A stretch of DNA of 64,000 nt from Selaginella moellendorffii (lineage: Eukaryota; Streptophyta; Lycopodiopsida; Selaginellales; Selaginellaceae). Shown here piece by piece: positions 45,401-58,805 of this stretch (position 1 is the stretch's first letter; the number at the start of each line of letters is the position of its first letter). A program made the position numbers and the translations under genes. The DNA lies in contig NW_003314394.1 of assembly GCF_000143415.4 (NCBI RefSeq), positions 240,071-304,070 on the forward strand, given 5' to 3'. The notes beneath the pieces were generated by a model. That model was not told where the DNA came from. It did no database searches and saw nothing but the letters and a program-made list of their open reading frames with translations.

Positions 45401-46890
45401 CTAACAAGCTCAAGTCTCCTTGTTATCAAATTTCTCAGTGACTTATAACCAAATTCTCAAAGCTCCAAATTGAATCTAAGCAGTGTTGAGGCTGAATATG
45501 CTACTGCTTGACTTGTGAGTAGACAAGGTATGGATTGATCAAGCTAAAGAACCCTTTGCCAAGAATTAAATGTTAGCATAATTTAGCATATACTGGTATA
45601 ATGCTCAAGCTAGACTTTACACTTTAACATCCTAATAGAAAGGTTATGCCCACTCAATCAAATGCTATAATACAATAATTTTGATATTTATAGGGTATAG
45701 GGAGTGTTGCAATCACTTTCACACCTCATTAGGCTGTTTTGTGTTTCAAAATGTTAGTCTTGTCATTTACACTTTTGACATCAAGAAGTTGTAAATATTT
45801 AGTTCTATTATTAGTTAATTTCCATTGCTAATTCATGGCCAGCTTTTTCCACCTTCGTTTTGCAATAAAGAAAAAAAGAAAGGTTGTATGTAGAAATGAA
45901 GCTGTAAATTTTGATGTGAAAACAAAAATTTTATCAGTCTTGATAGCATATTTTAATCTATACTCACATTCCAAAACTTTTGGTGTGGTAAGACCCTAAA
46001 TTGATTCCAGCTGTACATTTTTTAATCGATCCAAGTTCTGCACAAAATGAGTGTTCAAATGCAAAAATATAACTGATGATCCAAGTGTTTGTCCAAGGCA
46101 ATCAAATAGTAGTATACAAGCACAGATTGTCAGCTAGAATTTGATCAATATAGGCTGGGCATTTTCCTGAGTGCTGCAATTGCTAACCATCAAGCATGAA
46201 CACCAACTTTATATGAAGAATTTAGGGTGAGGGCTTGACCATGGATGGGGACCGTGGTTGGGCCATGTTCTTGTGTTTAGCCAACAGCTCATTTACCTTT
46301 TATTTCTTGCAATATTTGAAAGGAGGACAGATTATTATAATATAATCAGGACATCCTCTAACTTACTTACTCAAGCTAAATACATTTCTAACACGGTTTA
46401 ATAGGAATTGGAACAGATTTTTCAAAATTTGCCTCATAAAAATCATATTAACCTTACTTATAATCATAGAATATCAAATATACAAAATGAATTACATTTT
46501 TATTACTAATATAATAAAAAATTTAGAAGATAGAAGATAGAAGAAAGAATATAAGAATACAAGAAAAATAGAGATAGAAGAAAAAATACAAGAATGAATG
46601 GACTAAATTTAGTCCTAAATAGATAGTCCATATGTTATAATACTATAATTAATGTATTACCAGGTAATACATATATATACATATATATATTTATAGACCT
46701 TACATCATCCTCCCCTCTGAAAAATGAAATAATGATGATAATAAATTAGGTGAAATATATAGAACTTCTATTAGGTGATTATAAACTACCTTAAGAACTT
46801 AAAACCACCAACATAATTGTTAACAACCATAATGAGACAAAATCCAAAGCCAAGGATTAATCAACCACAGAATCCTAATGAATCAACTAC
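45400..46890. other. AT-rich spacer left of the gap
   Basis: No gene seen. Low-complexity purine-rich sequence (AGAAGATAGAAGAAAGAATA-type) at 46525-46600 precedes the gap. Confidence 0.5.
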
Positions 46891-47685
46891 NNNNNNNNNN
46901 NNNNNNNNNNNNNNNNNNNNNNNNNNNNNNNNNNNNNNNNNNNNNNNNNNNNNNNNNNNNNNNNNNNNNNNNNNNNNNNNNNNNNNNNNNNNNNNNNNNN
47001 NNNNNNNNNNNNNNNNNNNNNNNNNNNNNNNNNNNNNNNNNNNNNNNNNNNNNNNNNNNNNNNNNNNNNNNNNNNNNNNNNNNNNNNNNNNNNNNNNNNN
47101 NNNNNNNNNNNNNNNNNNNNNNNNNNNNNNNNNNNNNNNNNNNNNNNNNNNNNNNNNNNNNNNNNNNNNNNNNNNNNNNNNNNNNNNNNNNNNNNNNNNN
47201 NNNNNNNNNNNNNNNNNNNNNNNNNNNNNNNNNNNNNNNNNNNNNNNNNNNNNNNNNNNNNNNNNNNNNNNNNNNNNNNNNNNNNNNNNNNNNNNNNNNN
47301 NNNNNNNNNNNNNNNNNNNNNNNNNNNNNNNNNNNNNNNNNNNNNNNNNNNNNNNNNNNNNNNNNNNNNNNNNNNNNNNNNNNNNNNNNNNNNNNNNNNN
47401 NNNNNNNNNNNNNNNNNNNNNNNNNNNNNNNNNNNNNNNNNNNNNNNNNNNNNNNNNNNNNNNNNNNNNNNNNNNNNNNNNNNNNNNNNNNNNNNNNNNN
47501 NNNNNNNNNNNNNNNNNNNNNNNNNNNNNNNNNNNNNNNNNNNNNNNNNNNNNNNNNNNNNNNNNNNNNNNNNNNNNNNNNNNNNNNNNNNNNNNNNNNN
47601 NNNNNNNNNNNNNNNNNNNNNNNNNNNNNNNNNNNNNNNNNNNNNNNNNNNNNNNNNNNNNNNNNNNNNNNNNNNNNNNNNNNNN
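46891..47685. other. Assembly gap (795 N)
   Basis: 795 consecutive unknown bases. Open frames crossing it are artefacts. Confidence 1.
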
Positions 47686-48081
47686 AAAAAAAATTTTATG
47701 TGTGGGGATATAGAAGAGAGAGTAGAGAAAAATTGAGAAAGAAAGAAAAATAGTGGATTAAAAAGCAATAGAAGAGGAATTTTTAGCAACTATCAAAGAA
47801 AAATGAGGAAATAAGAAAAAAAAAATCTGCTCAAAATTTGGAGAATAGGGGACCTTTTGTTCTAAAATACTTCAACTATTATAAAATAAGTAAAAGATTC
47901 ACACTGCTTAACCTACTCAACACACAACTCAACACTTCAAACGAAAAAATAAAAATAAAAACCCACATTCTCAAAAGAACACATAAAATCTTTAATAACA
48001 ATGGCAAAATAAAAGCTTTTAATGATATTTACCACTGGGGGCATACACCCAATTTAAAACTTTAATAAAAGTGATTTAATT

Positions 48082-48158
<77 letters not shown>

Positions 48159-49780
48159 CTTTGTTAAGGATAGTAATATAACATATAGACCGTCCATTTG
48201 GTAGAAGGCAAAGTTTTTTGGCAATGTTTTGTTTAATATGTTACTATTGTGCTTTTACTTGAAGTTTATGCTTCAAATCCCCAAAAAATGGATTTCACAT
48301 GTTGATAACTCCATTCACTCCACCAAAGGGTTCTTTTTCCTTTATTCTCTTTTACATTTAAATTTTATTATCTTTTCTTTAAATCCCACCATATCATATT
48401 ATTGTCAATTGAGGAGTGTGTCATCTCATTGTTATTATCACCCAACAACATTGTTTCTGTGGTTATGTCTTTTTCAGATCAAGTTTTTAGTGTTGTGTAA
48501 CATGATCGTATTAGCATTAGTCCAATCCTTGGTGTATTGCCATCTTTAATATCTGTAGGACATAATTATACGGCCTCTTTTGTTTTTGGTGTTTTATCAT
48601 CTTCTAAGGTTATGGAGTGTAATCATGACATTGATTGGAGAGTTATGGATTCTTGGAGATGTTTGAGAATTAGGTTTTTGGGAAGATGATATTCATGAGA
48701 TTGATTAGATTTTTACTAATGACTAATTCAATTACTTTAAGGATTGTTTTAAAGATAAATTAAAGATTTTGAAAGATAGGTGTCAATCCTTTAAGGATTA
48801 TTTCATTTTGCATTTTGCTCTTTCTCAACTTTTTTTTATTTTTTAACCTGAGCTACTTTCTCATGTTCCTAGTGTTTCTTCTTCATCTACAATATTTTTT
48901 TCTCTAGCATTTTAATTATTTATGACTCTTATGATTCTTATTTTTAGTAGTATTGAGTTAAGTGTTTTTTATCCTCTTCATACTAATTTAAATGTTAACC
49001 TAATGTTATGAACCAGCGCAAAAAGACAGAGATCTAGTTGCCCTAGACTATGCTACGCCACCTCTTGAGGTTCCTCACCACCCAACCACCCCCGAGCTAT
49101 GACCATATGCGTGAACTTGAGATCCTTGTTTTTGTTTTGTCGGTAGAGTCTTTGATCAATTTTGGTGTTAAATTAAATAATAATAATATAAACAATAAAT
49201 ATATATCAGCCCTATATTATATGCTTTACATTATAGTATAAAGAAAAATTATAATTTAGGCATTTTTATGAGCATTATGTTGTTGGAAGTTTCTAAAGTC
49301 AAGTATTAATTAAGGTAGAATGGATATAATAAATTTAGAGTGACACTTTTTTTGCAAAGAATTAATGTAGATTGTCTCTTAGAAAATATAAAGAGCTTGA
49401 TAAGCTAGGTCTCTAAAAGTCATCAACAAGTGACATAAGATTCTCAAACTTATTATAAAGCTTTTGGAATTTTTTGAATTTCATGAACCTTGTCAAGAGA
49501 AAATAAATTTTTCTCTGCACCTTGTGGACACTAAACATCAAGTACATCAACTACTATAGCATAGAATCCTCATCCAAAAAATCCATAAATGTTGAAATAA
49601 TAGGTTCTTTAAAAATATAAAAAGAAAGTGAAGAAGGAATAAAAGCACCAAAAAGGTGTTAACATCAGCCATAGAACTCCCCATAACAACATTGAAATTA
49701 TATATATAAAACTTTAAAGCCCACTAAGCAGTACAACAAACCAAATTCTTCCACTTCAATAATGAAATAACTACAATATG
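47686..49780. other. AT-rich spacer with TA microsatellite
   Basis: No supported gene. Apart from the TA microsatellite it is low-complexity AT-rich DNA, probably decayed transposon. Confidence 0.5.
48087..48157. repeat. (TA)n microsatellite
   Basis: About 35 TA units without interruption. Confidence 0.95.
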
Positions 49781-52550
49781 ATCACCTTTTAATAATGTCC
49801 AAAAACCATGTAAATATGCATAAAGTTTCTCGAAACCCAAACTACTACTAAAAACTCCTCTGTTATGGAGTAGTTCATCTCCGCTAAATTTAATATACAG
49901 CTAATATATGCAATGAGATGGTATTGACCATGCACACTTAAGCGCTTTTGCATTGACATACCTCCAAGACCAATATTAAAAACATCCATATGTAAATTAA
50001 AGGTTGAGTGTAGTTAAAATATGTTAAAATTGAAAAAGTCGTTAATAACTCTTTGAGATCCATAAATGCCTACTCACAGTCCATGGACTAAATGAAAAAC
50101 AACATTGACAACTTCAACAATATTTGCAATGGTGCAATACGATTAGAAAGATGATTAATGAAATAAGAGATATTGCACCTTGTTTAAGAAGTGTTGTACA
50201 TAATTTATACACTTCGAAGTAAGAAACATTAAAATAGCCACAAGTGTGTCAGAATCAACTTTCAAACCTTCACAAGAAATATAGTATCTAAGATAAGTTG
50301 TATCCTTGGACTTAAATACGCACTTCAACCATTTTAGTTTTAAACTAGCCAACACCTTACGAACATTATAAACATATTCCTTTCACATTCCTTCCAAGTG
50401 GATCAAAACATTATCGATAAAGTCAATGGTCACCTTTAACATATTGCAAAGAACTTCATCCATCATCTGTTAGAAAGTTGCTAAAATATTGTTCAAACCA
50501 AACAGTATGACCAAGACCTTGTACAAACTAAATGGTATATGCAAAATAGTCTTGGGATATCTTTTTTGGCTTTTGGCACTTATCAATACTCAAAAATAAA
50601 ATCTAACTTGATGAACCAATGACTTCTCTGCAGACAATCCAAAAGATCAACAATGTGAGGAAGAGGGATTGTCACTTCTTTTAATGGACAGTAATCGACA
50701 CAAAAACAAATACTCCCATTAAGCCTTATCATAAGATGAGGTTCACACCCTAAGGACTTTTGAATAACACTCTTTTCCAACATTTTCTTGACGTTTACAT
50801 GTAAAATTTTGATCTCTTTTGATGACCAAAGACGAATAGGAACCTTGATTGGATGAACATCCTCAATTGAAATAGAATGATGTGTTGCAATCTTGGCTCT
50901 AAACAATATGTCAAATTCAAAGAGATTAACAAACTCCTTCATGACCAAATCAACAGTTACAACACAAAGACCGTCAAAGTGATCTAAAGAGAATAGAACA
51001 AAATAAATACATAGAAAGAAATAATGGGGAGACAAAAGTGATGGAAGAAGAGGTAGAAGTAGTGGGATGAAGAAAAACAGAAATGAAAGGAATGAGAGAA
51101 ATATAAATATGAGATAAAGGGGAAAAACTTTAAAGTCACATTTGGTATGAACCAATGTATAACAAGGATGAGGTTAAAAGTTTGACTTAACACCATCTGC
51201 AATGATTGCAACTCAAGCTTGAGATAGTCCACATGTACAACTAAGTCTACCTCATCCCGTGCACATACATATATATAACTATTGCTATAAAGAATGAAAA
51301 TTGGCTTTGCAACTCAATGCAAATATAAACGGCAACGTGTGACAATAGGTTAAGCAATAGAAGGTAAACTCAAGCCTATATCAACTAATGCAAAGAAAAT
51401 AATAAAAGACCTTTTATTATAAAAATGAGCTTGAAAAGTAAATATTATATGAACTAGTGTCGAATGAACCCTTTGATGATACTCCCAAAAGAAAAATAAA
51501 AGGGTCACTAACTTATTTATGCAAGACCTCTCCACCACTGGTGCAACTCCTCATTTCTTAAAAGCATCTTGATGTCTAAACCTTCCATTACAGCAGCACC
51601 AATAAAACGCTATTGACGCCAAGGTCTCCATCTAAGAAATGGAAGTCACTAATCCAGAAAATGCCGACAATGCAAATAAGTGTGACTAACTTCATCACAT
51701 AATTAGCAGTGAACATCACAGCCACATGACATCCTCACCCTTGTCCTTGAACTCGGGCAGAAGCAGCATCAACCTCTATTGGAACATGACCATCTCCTTG
51801 TCAAGGGGCTAAAGTATGCTTGCGATTGAGACAAAATCAAAATCATAGATTTCTCTTTGTTTTAGACTAAGTGTGATTAATTAATGGGGGATTAGCAATA
51901 ATCCTAGGGTTGTGACCCTTGGAGCAATTTTCCATCGTGGGGGTGGAAACCCTTTTATCAATTATGGAAATGAAATACAAGAAAGAGCTTGTTGGAAAGT
52001 AAAGAGAAAGTGGTGGTGTGATGGAGAGTAATGAAAGCACTATTGAAGAGGCCAATGCCAAGGAGGACAAACTTCTAAATGGTTATGGTGACAATTAGCA
52101 CCTAAATGTGAGAAGGCTTAAGTCTCTAAGCAATAGTAGTTTCTCCATGTTTGCTCATCTTGGTGTTTATAGAGTTTTCTTCCACACTCTTACAAAAAGT
52201 GGAGCTGAAGGATGTGTAGCAAAAAGTGGAAGAGGTGATGTCTTATAATATTGTGCCAAATGAAGAGCATTATCAAAGGTTGGAGCAAATGCATGCATAA
52301 ATTTTATAATATCTTGACGAAGTGTTGGCCACAACATTCTTAACCTGATTCGCTTCAATATATTTGGCTCCATACAAAGCAAGAGGCTTTGGAAACGAAT
52401 GCTAAATTGCATCACTGTCTTAGATAGCCTTTGAAGAAGACAATACAATTGTTGAAAAGCATCATCACAATTGTTAGCATGTCTAAATGCATATTTGAAG
52501 GAGTCTGTAAGAATACTCCAATCTACAAAAGTGATTCCACTCAAACCATT
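49780..52550 (-). pseudogene. Degenerate Ty3/gypsy element (gag-pol remnants)
   Basis: In minus-strand order: gag-like segment at 52544-52167 (FQQLYCLLQRLSKTVMQFSI), reverse transcriptase at about 51000-50583 (PIKVPIRLWSSKEIKILHVN; ICFCVDYCPLKEVTIPLPHI; WFIKLDFIF), later RT at 50355-50155 (LKWLKCVFKSKDTTYLRYYI) and RNase H at 49989-49789 (LNLAEMNYSITEEFLVVVWV). Heavily mutated; LTRs not identified. Confidence 0.8.
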
Positions 52551-53930
52551 GTACCACTATAACATCGTCCCTTGGAGACATGTGGGAAACTCATGCAAAT
52601 TCCAAGCATCATCCTAAGGATGATATATGGTAATCACTATAAAGTAATCAAACCAATAGTATACATCATCCCTAAAATTTATATGGAAGAACTCTAATTG
52701 GACATGAGGATTAGTAGCAAGAGTAGGAGGAATTGTGCCATGCACCATAAATGCCACTATCAATTGAATTTAATTGTTCAATTGCAAAGGTGGTGTGCAA
52801 TGGTCAATTGCAAGGGTGGTGATAGCTTATATATAGAAGCAAGTGGTCTTAATTGAAATCAATCCAATAAGTGGCAAAATCCCACTATTAATATTAGTAT
52901 ATGGTGGTGGGTAGAACTTAATGATTAAGTTGGTAAGGAATAAAGAGGATGATAGTGTCCTTAAATAAAATACTCTCTTGGTGCAGGAAACACCAAGAAA
53001 ATTATCAATGGTCTTGGAGGAAAAAAGGTAAAGTGCACCAAGCTAAAGGAAAACAACATCTCTTATTCTAGCTCACCATAGTTCTAAGTGATTTTGTAGG
53101 CTGGGTGATATTGATTGATGGGCTTTCTATGGATAACAACATCATTATCAAATAGTGGCCACTATTGATTGATCATATAGACGACAAGCAAAGAAGGTTT
53201 CGGCTTTGTTTTGTAAGCTTTTGAGCTTCACACACACTCTTTGCAGACAATGGATGTGCATCTTCTCTTGGAAAACGTGAAAAGCTTGAAAAGCTAGGTC
53301 TCACCAGAGCTGTTTCTAAAAGGGGATTGGCAACAACGAACCTTTTAGTTTCTCATTTTCTCAAGGTAAGAATATGTTTTATTTTTCCCACATTATATTA
53401 TGAATGTATAATATAGATATTGCTTTGTATTTCATGGATTGGTCTTCTTTGTTTAAAACAATCAAGCATTGAAATCTTTGTTCTTGTTTCTAGACATGTA
53501 CAGTGAAGCATTATATAAAATGGCCTCATATTACTGAGATGATCATATACTTCAATAAACTAAAATAAATTAACACATTAAGTGGCAAAAATAACATTTA
53601 AGGAGCATTTCAACTTCATTATATATTGCCTACATATTGATGGTAATGGCCATCAAACAAGACCCATCAACCATTGGAATGTATGTTTTGTTTATGGATG
53701 ACTTCATGTATAAAATTAGAGTTTTTTTTTTTTCAAATAATTTAAATTTTAAGAAGCTATGGGAGTTAAATAGGAACTTGCAAGAAAAATATTTAGCTCT
53801 ATGGAAATTGAGAAGCTTGAAATCTTGACACTTAAACAAATTTGAAAATTTCTAATTGTTCATCTGCTCTAGAACCAAATACACGAATCAAGTGTGTCTT
53901 GGACATGCTACAATAGCACATTGTACCTGG
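52551..53930. other. Spacer without supported gene
   Basis: AT-rich, probably transposon-derived; nothing recognisable. Confidence 0.45.
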
Positions 53931-53939
53931 CTCTCCAGG

Positions 53940-54650
53940 TTATCCACACATCACTATAGAACCACCACGAAGCACTCTCACAGATCTGCCACACAGTATA
54001 TATAGTAGGATATATCCCGATGTCTTCTGGAAAAGCGCAATATTGCTACTGAAGTTGACCATAGCACCCAGATCTGGCGAAAGTTGAGCTTCAACTCCCA
54101 CGAATGCATAAGGTACACAAACCTCCAACAGACCATAGCAGCATTATCCTAGGTGATGTAATCCATCTGATAGCTCACCCTCGGCACTGATCCCTAACAT
54201 CCTCTTTACGTGTGTGGAAGCAAGCACAAACCACAATTGCCAGGTTGAAAAGGTTCTAGGTCTCATCTCAAAGCTCCAAAACGCTTTTTCTTCTTGGCTT
54301 TGAGCAAAGTAGCATGGAACTAACACAACCATTCTGGATCGTCAACTCTGTCCACCACTTGGGGGGATCCACCCCAGAAAAAACTGCTCAACTGCAGTGA
54401 AATTTCCAGGGCATGTCATCAGTACAGTAGCCACATATAGTAGCAGGAGCTTGCAAATGTCCCACAGCAGCATACAAAGGATCATCATGTTGCCATTCTC
54501 TCCCACAAAAATATCTTGAGTACTTGATTTCATCCCAGTCGGAAGAGAACACAATTGCGTGGTTGAAAGTGTACTACAGTCGAACAAAAGTTTGAAGACA
54601 CTGTCTATATCTACAATGGTCCTTTTCAACTATAGCACACCTTCAGCTAC
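53940..54650 (-). pseudogene. Crinkler/RHS-like NTPase fragment
   Basis: Minus-strand pieces match the intact gene at 56702-58596: MLLWDICKLLLLYVATVLM / CPGNFTAVEQFFLGW (cf. MPLWDLGELALLYASAGLM / NPGDFTSLKGLFDFW), VLASTHVKRMLGISAEGE, and VNFSSNIALFQKTSGYIL. Stops and shifts occur throughout. Confidence 0.75.
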
Positions 54651-54689
54651 AAAGAAGTTCACAAGAGAGAATGGCAACGCAGTGATTGG

Positions 54690-55650
54690 TTGCATGCCAT
54701 CCTAAGACCTTTGCGAGCTTACGCTGCTATACACTTCCACTGGATTGTTGAACAGCCCCAGAGATGTCACTGCAGTCGAGCAACTGTTTGGTTTTTGGGG
54801 TGAATTCCCCCAAGCGGTGCTAGACAGAGCTGATAATCTGGATTGGTTATGTCAATTCCAGGATGCTTTGCTTGAAGCCAGGAAAGAGAAGCGTTTAAAC
54901 ATCACTGGAGCTTTCAAATGAGAACCAAAACGTTTCAGCCATATCTTTCATCTCAAGCCTTTGGATCTGGAGTACAAGGTGGCAGTATGTCTGTGTCCGC
55001 GTACATCAAGAAGATGCTGGGGATCGGTACGGAGACTGAAACCTTCGAACATCAAGTGGATTACATCAAGGACAACAAGCTCATCTTCGATAATACTAGT
55101 ACTGTCAGCTGAAAGTTTGCATACCTTGTGCATTGCCTCTTGGCATCACGAGAGGTGAAGAAGCTCAACTTGGCAGTTGGATCCAGGTGCTGTGGTTGGC
55201 TTTGAGAGATTCAACTTTGGTAGCAATGTTGTGCTCTTCCAGAAGATCAGGGATATCATTATTCATTACCAAGAAGTCGGGATACTGCATTTCCAAGGAT
55301 TCTCTAAGCTCACTAAGTTCTTGCTACAATGCTGTGGGAGTGCCTCGTGATGGTTTTCCTGTGATGGTTCAAAGAGCCAGCCATGACACACTGCTGCAGC
55401 ACGTCCAAGACACGGTGGTGAAGTTTGGAAAGAGTGCAAAATTCGTTTATCTAGTTCCGGATGAGATGTTTGACGAGTACCTGATGCAGAGGATGATGTG
55501 GGGACAGTTGCAAGTGGAATGGATCCATCGCGAAGAAAAACTCCAAATCCAGCTTGCTATCCCTGTTTCTTTGTGTATCCCATCACCAGAGAGTTCCACA
55601 GAGCCAAGCCTGGATTTGCCAAGCTCTCAAAGATCATGAGAGCCTCCGCC
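54690..55650 (+). pseudogene. Crinkler/RHS-like NTPase fragment, opposite strand
   Basis: Plus-strand pieces match the middle and C-terminal domains of the same family: NSPRDVTAVEQLFGFWGEFP, DYIKDNKLIFDN, YLVHCLLAS, YNAVGVPRDGFPVMVQRASH, FVYLVPDEMFDEYLMQRMMW. It is broken by stops and frameshifts and lies head to head with the preceding minus-strand fragment. Confidence 0.8.
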
Positions 55651-55689
55651 ATGCTTCCACAGCTCGAGCACATGCCCAGGCAGCGGTGC

Positions 55690-55880
55690 TAGAAAGATCT
55701 CCAATCCCGGCAGCGTGAATTCTCCTGCCAAGCTCGACCTCTCTCGCCGTGCTGCACGCTTCAAGGAAGGTGAACACGTTTGGACCGCTTACCTCGCTGA
55801 AGAAATCCCTCCTCACGCCATAACACGATCGATGGAATCCCAGCCCTACATTCGCAAAGGCGTTGGCGCGGCATTTCATT
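55690..55880 (-). pseudogene. PPR gene fragment
   Basis: The minus strand reads PNVFTFLEACSTAREVELGR followed by RIHAA, a typical L/S PPR motif junction of plant PLS proteins. Only about one repeat is present. Confidence 0.65.
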
Positions 55881-56701
55881 CGTCATAAACCCTAGCCCCT
55901 CCTTAGGCGTTTCAGATCTGTCTCAAAAACCTTGTCACTACTGTCCTCGTGAGCCTGAGGCATGGTGACAACAGCTACCGCTAGTGTGGCCACACGGCTA
56001 CCCTCATTTTCTCATGCTCCTGCCCAAGGAGAGGAGGGGAGGGCTTAGGAGAAAGGAAAATAAGGCCACAATGTCTTTCTGCCTGGTCTCTCACTTTCCT
56101 CTTCTCTGGTAGCAAGAAAGGGAATTTTTAAGATCTTGGAAAAACAGTACTTCCCCAACGCCAACATTCGTGCTCGACTGCAGATGAGGTCCAGAAAGGA
56201 TTGGCGGAAAGGATTGGCGTGTCCATTCGGCGTCAAGCCAGAGAACTCGGATGCATTTGCACTCGAAATCATGATGCGAAGCTCACGAGATTTTCTTCGT
56301 CGATCGGATATAAGTTTCTACCTTTTGACCATGAATTCCAGTCTGTGTCCATAGCACAAAATACAAGAAACAAAGATTTCTTTTCACATGCTATTGCATC
56401 TCGAGCAAGCCGTCACGAATGTCCCAGTGGTAAAAGATGTCCACCTTCGTAGTGTACCACAAAGCTCCTCGAGCGTCCAGACGCTTTCGATCAGTCTGTT
56501 CTCCACAGCGGTTCTTCCTGACGCCAAGCAGCAATTTTCTTCAGGCTAGTCGTTTGAAGTGCCTAAAATGCATAGTAAACCGTTCGCACTAAAATTCAAA
56601 CATGATTCTAAAACATTCCAAAATTTGAGCTGCAAAACAACAATGAGGTCCATATGAAATAAGATGCACAATGCTTACCGTCATCAGCCAAACGCTTGGT
56701 A
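55881..56701. other. Spacer downstream of the Crinkler-like gene
   Basis: No gene recognised. It includes probable 3' UTR of the minus-strand Crinkler-like gene and a further KRLA-like mini-exon remnant near 56540-56560. Confidence 0.45.
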
Positions 56702-58596
56702 TTACGTAGATATCTCACTCGGTCCAGCTGCAAAACTACAATGACTGTGTGAAATAAGATGAACAATGCTTACCATCATCAGCCAAACGCTTGGTTCCAT
56801 CAGTGGCAGGACGTTTAGCAGCTCCACCTGTGCAAATACACAAAATCAAATAAACAAACGATAAACACACACACCATGGTCGGTCGCGTCGGCACCAATC
56901 GGACGCTTACTGCCGTCTGAACTATCACGGGTCTCCTCTGCAGTGAAACAAACACATGCAAAGCTAACTGAAATGAGCTGAAAAGCTTACCATCACCAAA
57001 CAATGGAATTTGATGCATAATGTTGACAGGAAAGTCCGCTGGAATGCCCACGACGCTCACTTCACAAGGCCAGGTCATCTGTGTCTGTCCCCACATCAAT
57101 CTCTGGGGCGGATACGTATCAAACATCTCATCTGGAACTAGATAGAGGAACTGAACTTTCCCGTTGAACTTTTCCATGGCATCCTCAACGTACTGCATTA
57201 GCGCATCGTGTCTGACGTTCCGAGTAATCTGGAGAAGTAACGCAGATCCGTCACGCAGTATTCCCACAGCATCGTAGCAAGGGTACGACGGGTAATCGGG
57301 CACGTAATATCCTAGATTGCCTGATATATCCCTGAGCTTGCGGAAGAGAGTAACGTTGCCGTTGAAATCAAACTTCAAGTTGCTGCCTCCACTGCAAGTA
57401 TCTTGAGTGTGGACCAATCTTCTCGAACGAAACTCGAGCTTCTTCACCCCTGTGGACGCCAAAAGGCAATGTACGAGGTACTCAAACTTCCGGCCCACCA
57501 AAACAGCGTTGTCCATGATGAACTTGTTATCCTTGATGTAGTCCATTAGCTGTCTGAAACTCTCCATTTTTCTAGCGGCCTCCAGCGTCTTCTTTACGTG
57601 GGAAGATGCATAAACCACAGCTGCCGTTCTATATGCCGGGTCCAAAGGCCTCAGATGGAAGATGTAGCTGCTGTTGTCCCTGTCCTGTCTCAAAGCCATC
57701 ACAATGTCCAGGTCTTTATGATTCCTCGCATTTCGCAAAGCAGTCTCAAACCGAGAGACGTAATCTGGATCGTCGAAGGTGTCAAACACGGCCCGGGCAG
57801 ATCCACCCCAAAAGTCAAACAGTCCTTTCAGCGACGTGAAATCCCCAGGATTGTTCATCAGGCCAGCAGATGCGTACAGGAGAGCCAGTTCGCCTAGATC
57901 CCACAGAGGCATGTAAACGACTGCACAGACAGTATCCTTGATAAATTGCCTCGTGAACTTCGCTTCGTCCTTGTTGGACGAGAACATGACGACTTGGCTG
58001 AGAGTATGCTGTGGCCTCAGAAGCGGCCCATTGCAGAGGAAGACTGTGTCTTCCGTGCGCCGCGAGTCAAATGCTCCCACGACGCCTTCCACCACTTCGT
58101 TGCCTCGAAAGAAAAAGCTCAGGCCAGGACCATCGATGGTAGACTCTTCCCAAATGAGCTCCCTGTTAACAAACGCCGGATGGTTCCTCAGCTGCATGAG
58201 TAAGTAATACCCAAAGTAAGTCTTTCCCGTGCCCGGTGTTCCCGCGACGATGAAGTTGTCGACGTTGCCTCTGCGACCTTTCACTTTGCCCAAGAGAATG
58301 TTTATCGCCAGAGAAGCGAAGTCGAGATAGACTCTCCGGACAATCAGCTTATTTTTCTTTGAGTGTAGAAAGGCGGTCCCCCGCTGCAACGTGACGGTGT
58401 CAAGCTCTATCTGCACTCGCCGCTTGTAGGTCTGGGGGCCGGGAACTCTGGACACTATGACGGCAGGCGTGACGGCTTTCCTTGGCACAATACATACACA
58501 TGGAGCTGTAGTTGCAGACGGGATCGACTCCCAGAAGCGTCTGACGGCCACCTCTCCCCGCGGCGCTCCATCTGGATCGCATCCAAAGCACCGCAT
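56702..58596 (-). CDS. Crinkler/RHS-like NTPase with C-terminal nuclease-like region
   Basis: Exon 1 (58596-56991) is a long open frame; small exons 56937-56875, 56827-56774 and 56727-56702 complete 582 residues. A Walker A motif IVAGTPGTGKTYFGYYLL (P-loop 119-126) starts the NTPase. VFLCNGPLL sits where Walker B is expected, with Asn in place of Asp. MPLWDLGELALLYA (about 229-242) and FDFWGGSARAVFD (about 260-272) match the 'W..eEL' and 'FGG.pRyV' signatures of trypanosome RHS and oomycete/fungal Crinkler proteins. The C-terminal region (DYIKDNKFIMDN, GRKFEYLVHCLLAS, QFLYLVPDEMF) corresponds to the restriction-endonuclease-like domain of that class; catalytic residues are not obvious. The tail has KR-containing mini-exons (SKRPIGADATD, AAKRPATDGTKRLADD), possibly nuclear signals. 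The function in plants is unknown. Membership is inferred from motifs. Confidence 0.72.
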
Positions 58597-58805
58597 TACC
58601 CTAAACCGTACAACCTGCCCTAAAATTCTTTCTCTTTTCTACCTTTTGTTTTCTCAGGCTTCATGAGCTGCAGGCAAAGCTATCTTCTTGCTTCTGCTGC
58701 TTCTCATAACTTTCTGGCTCAAAGTCACTTGAGGAAGATAGTTCTAAACTTAAAGCTGGGTTAAAAGGAGAATCACAATGCTGTTGTGTAGTCGTCAAAT
58801 TTCAG

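Noticed and set aside
46817-47789. Long open frames on both strands across 46.9-47.7 kb
   Set aside because: They consist of unknown bases of an assembly gap.
48087-48157. TA tract as a centromere or replication feature
   Set aside because: A plain dinucleotide microsatellite with no further structure.
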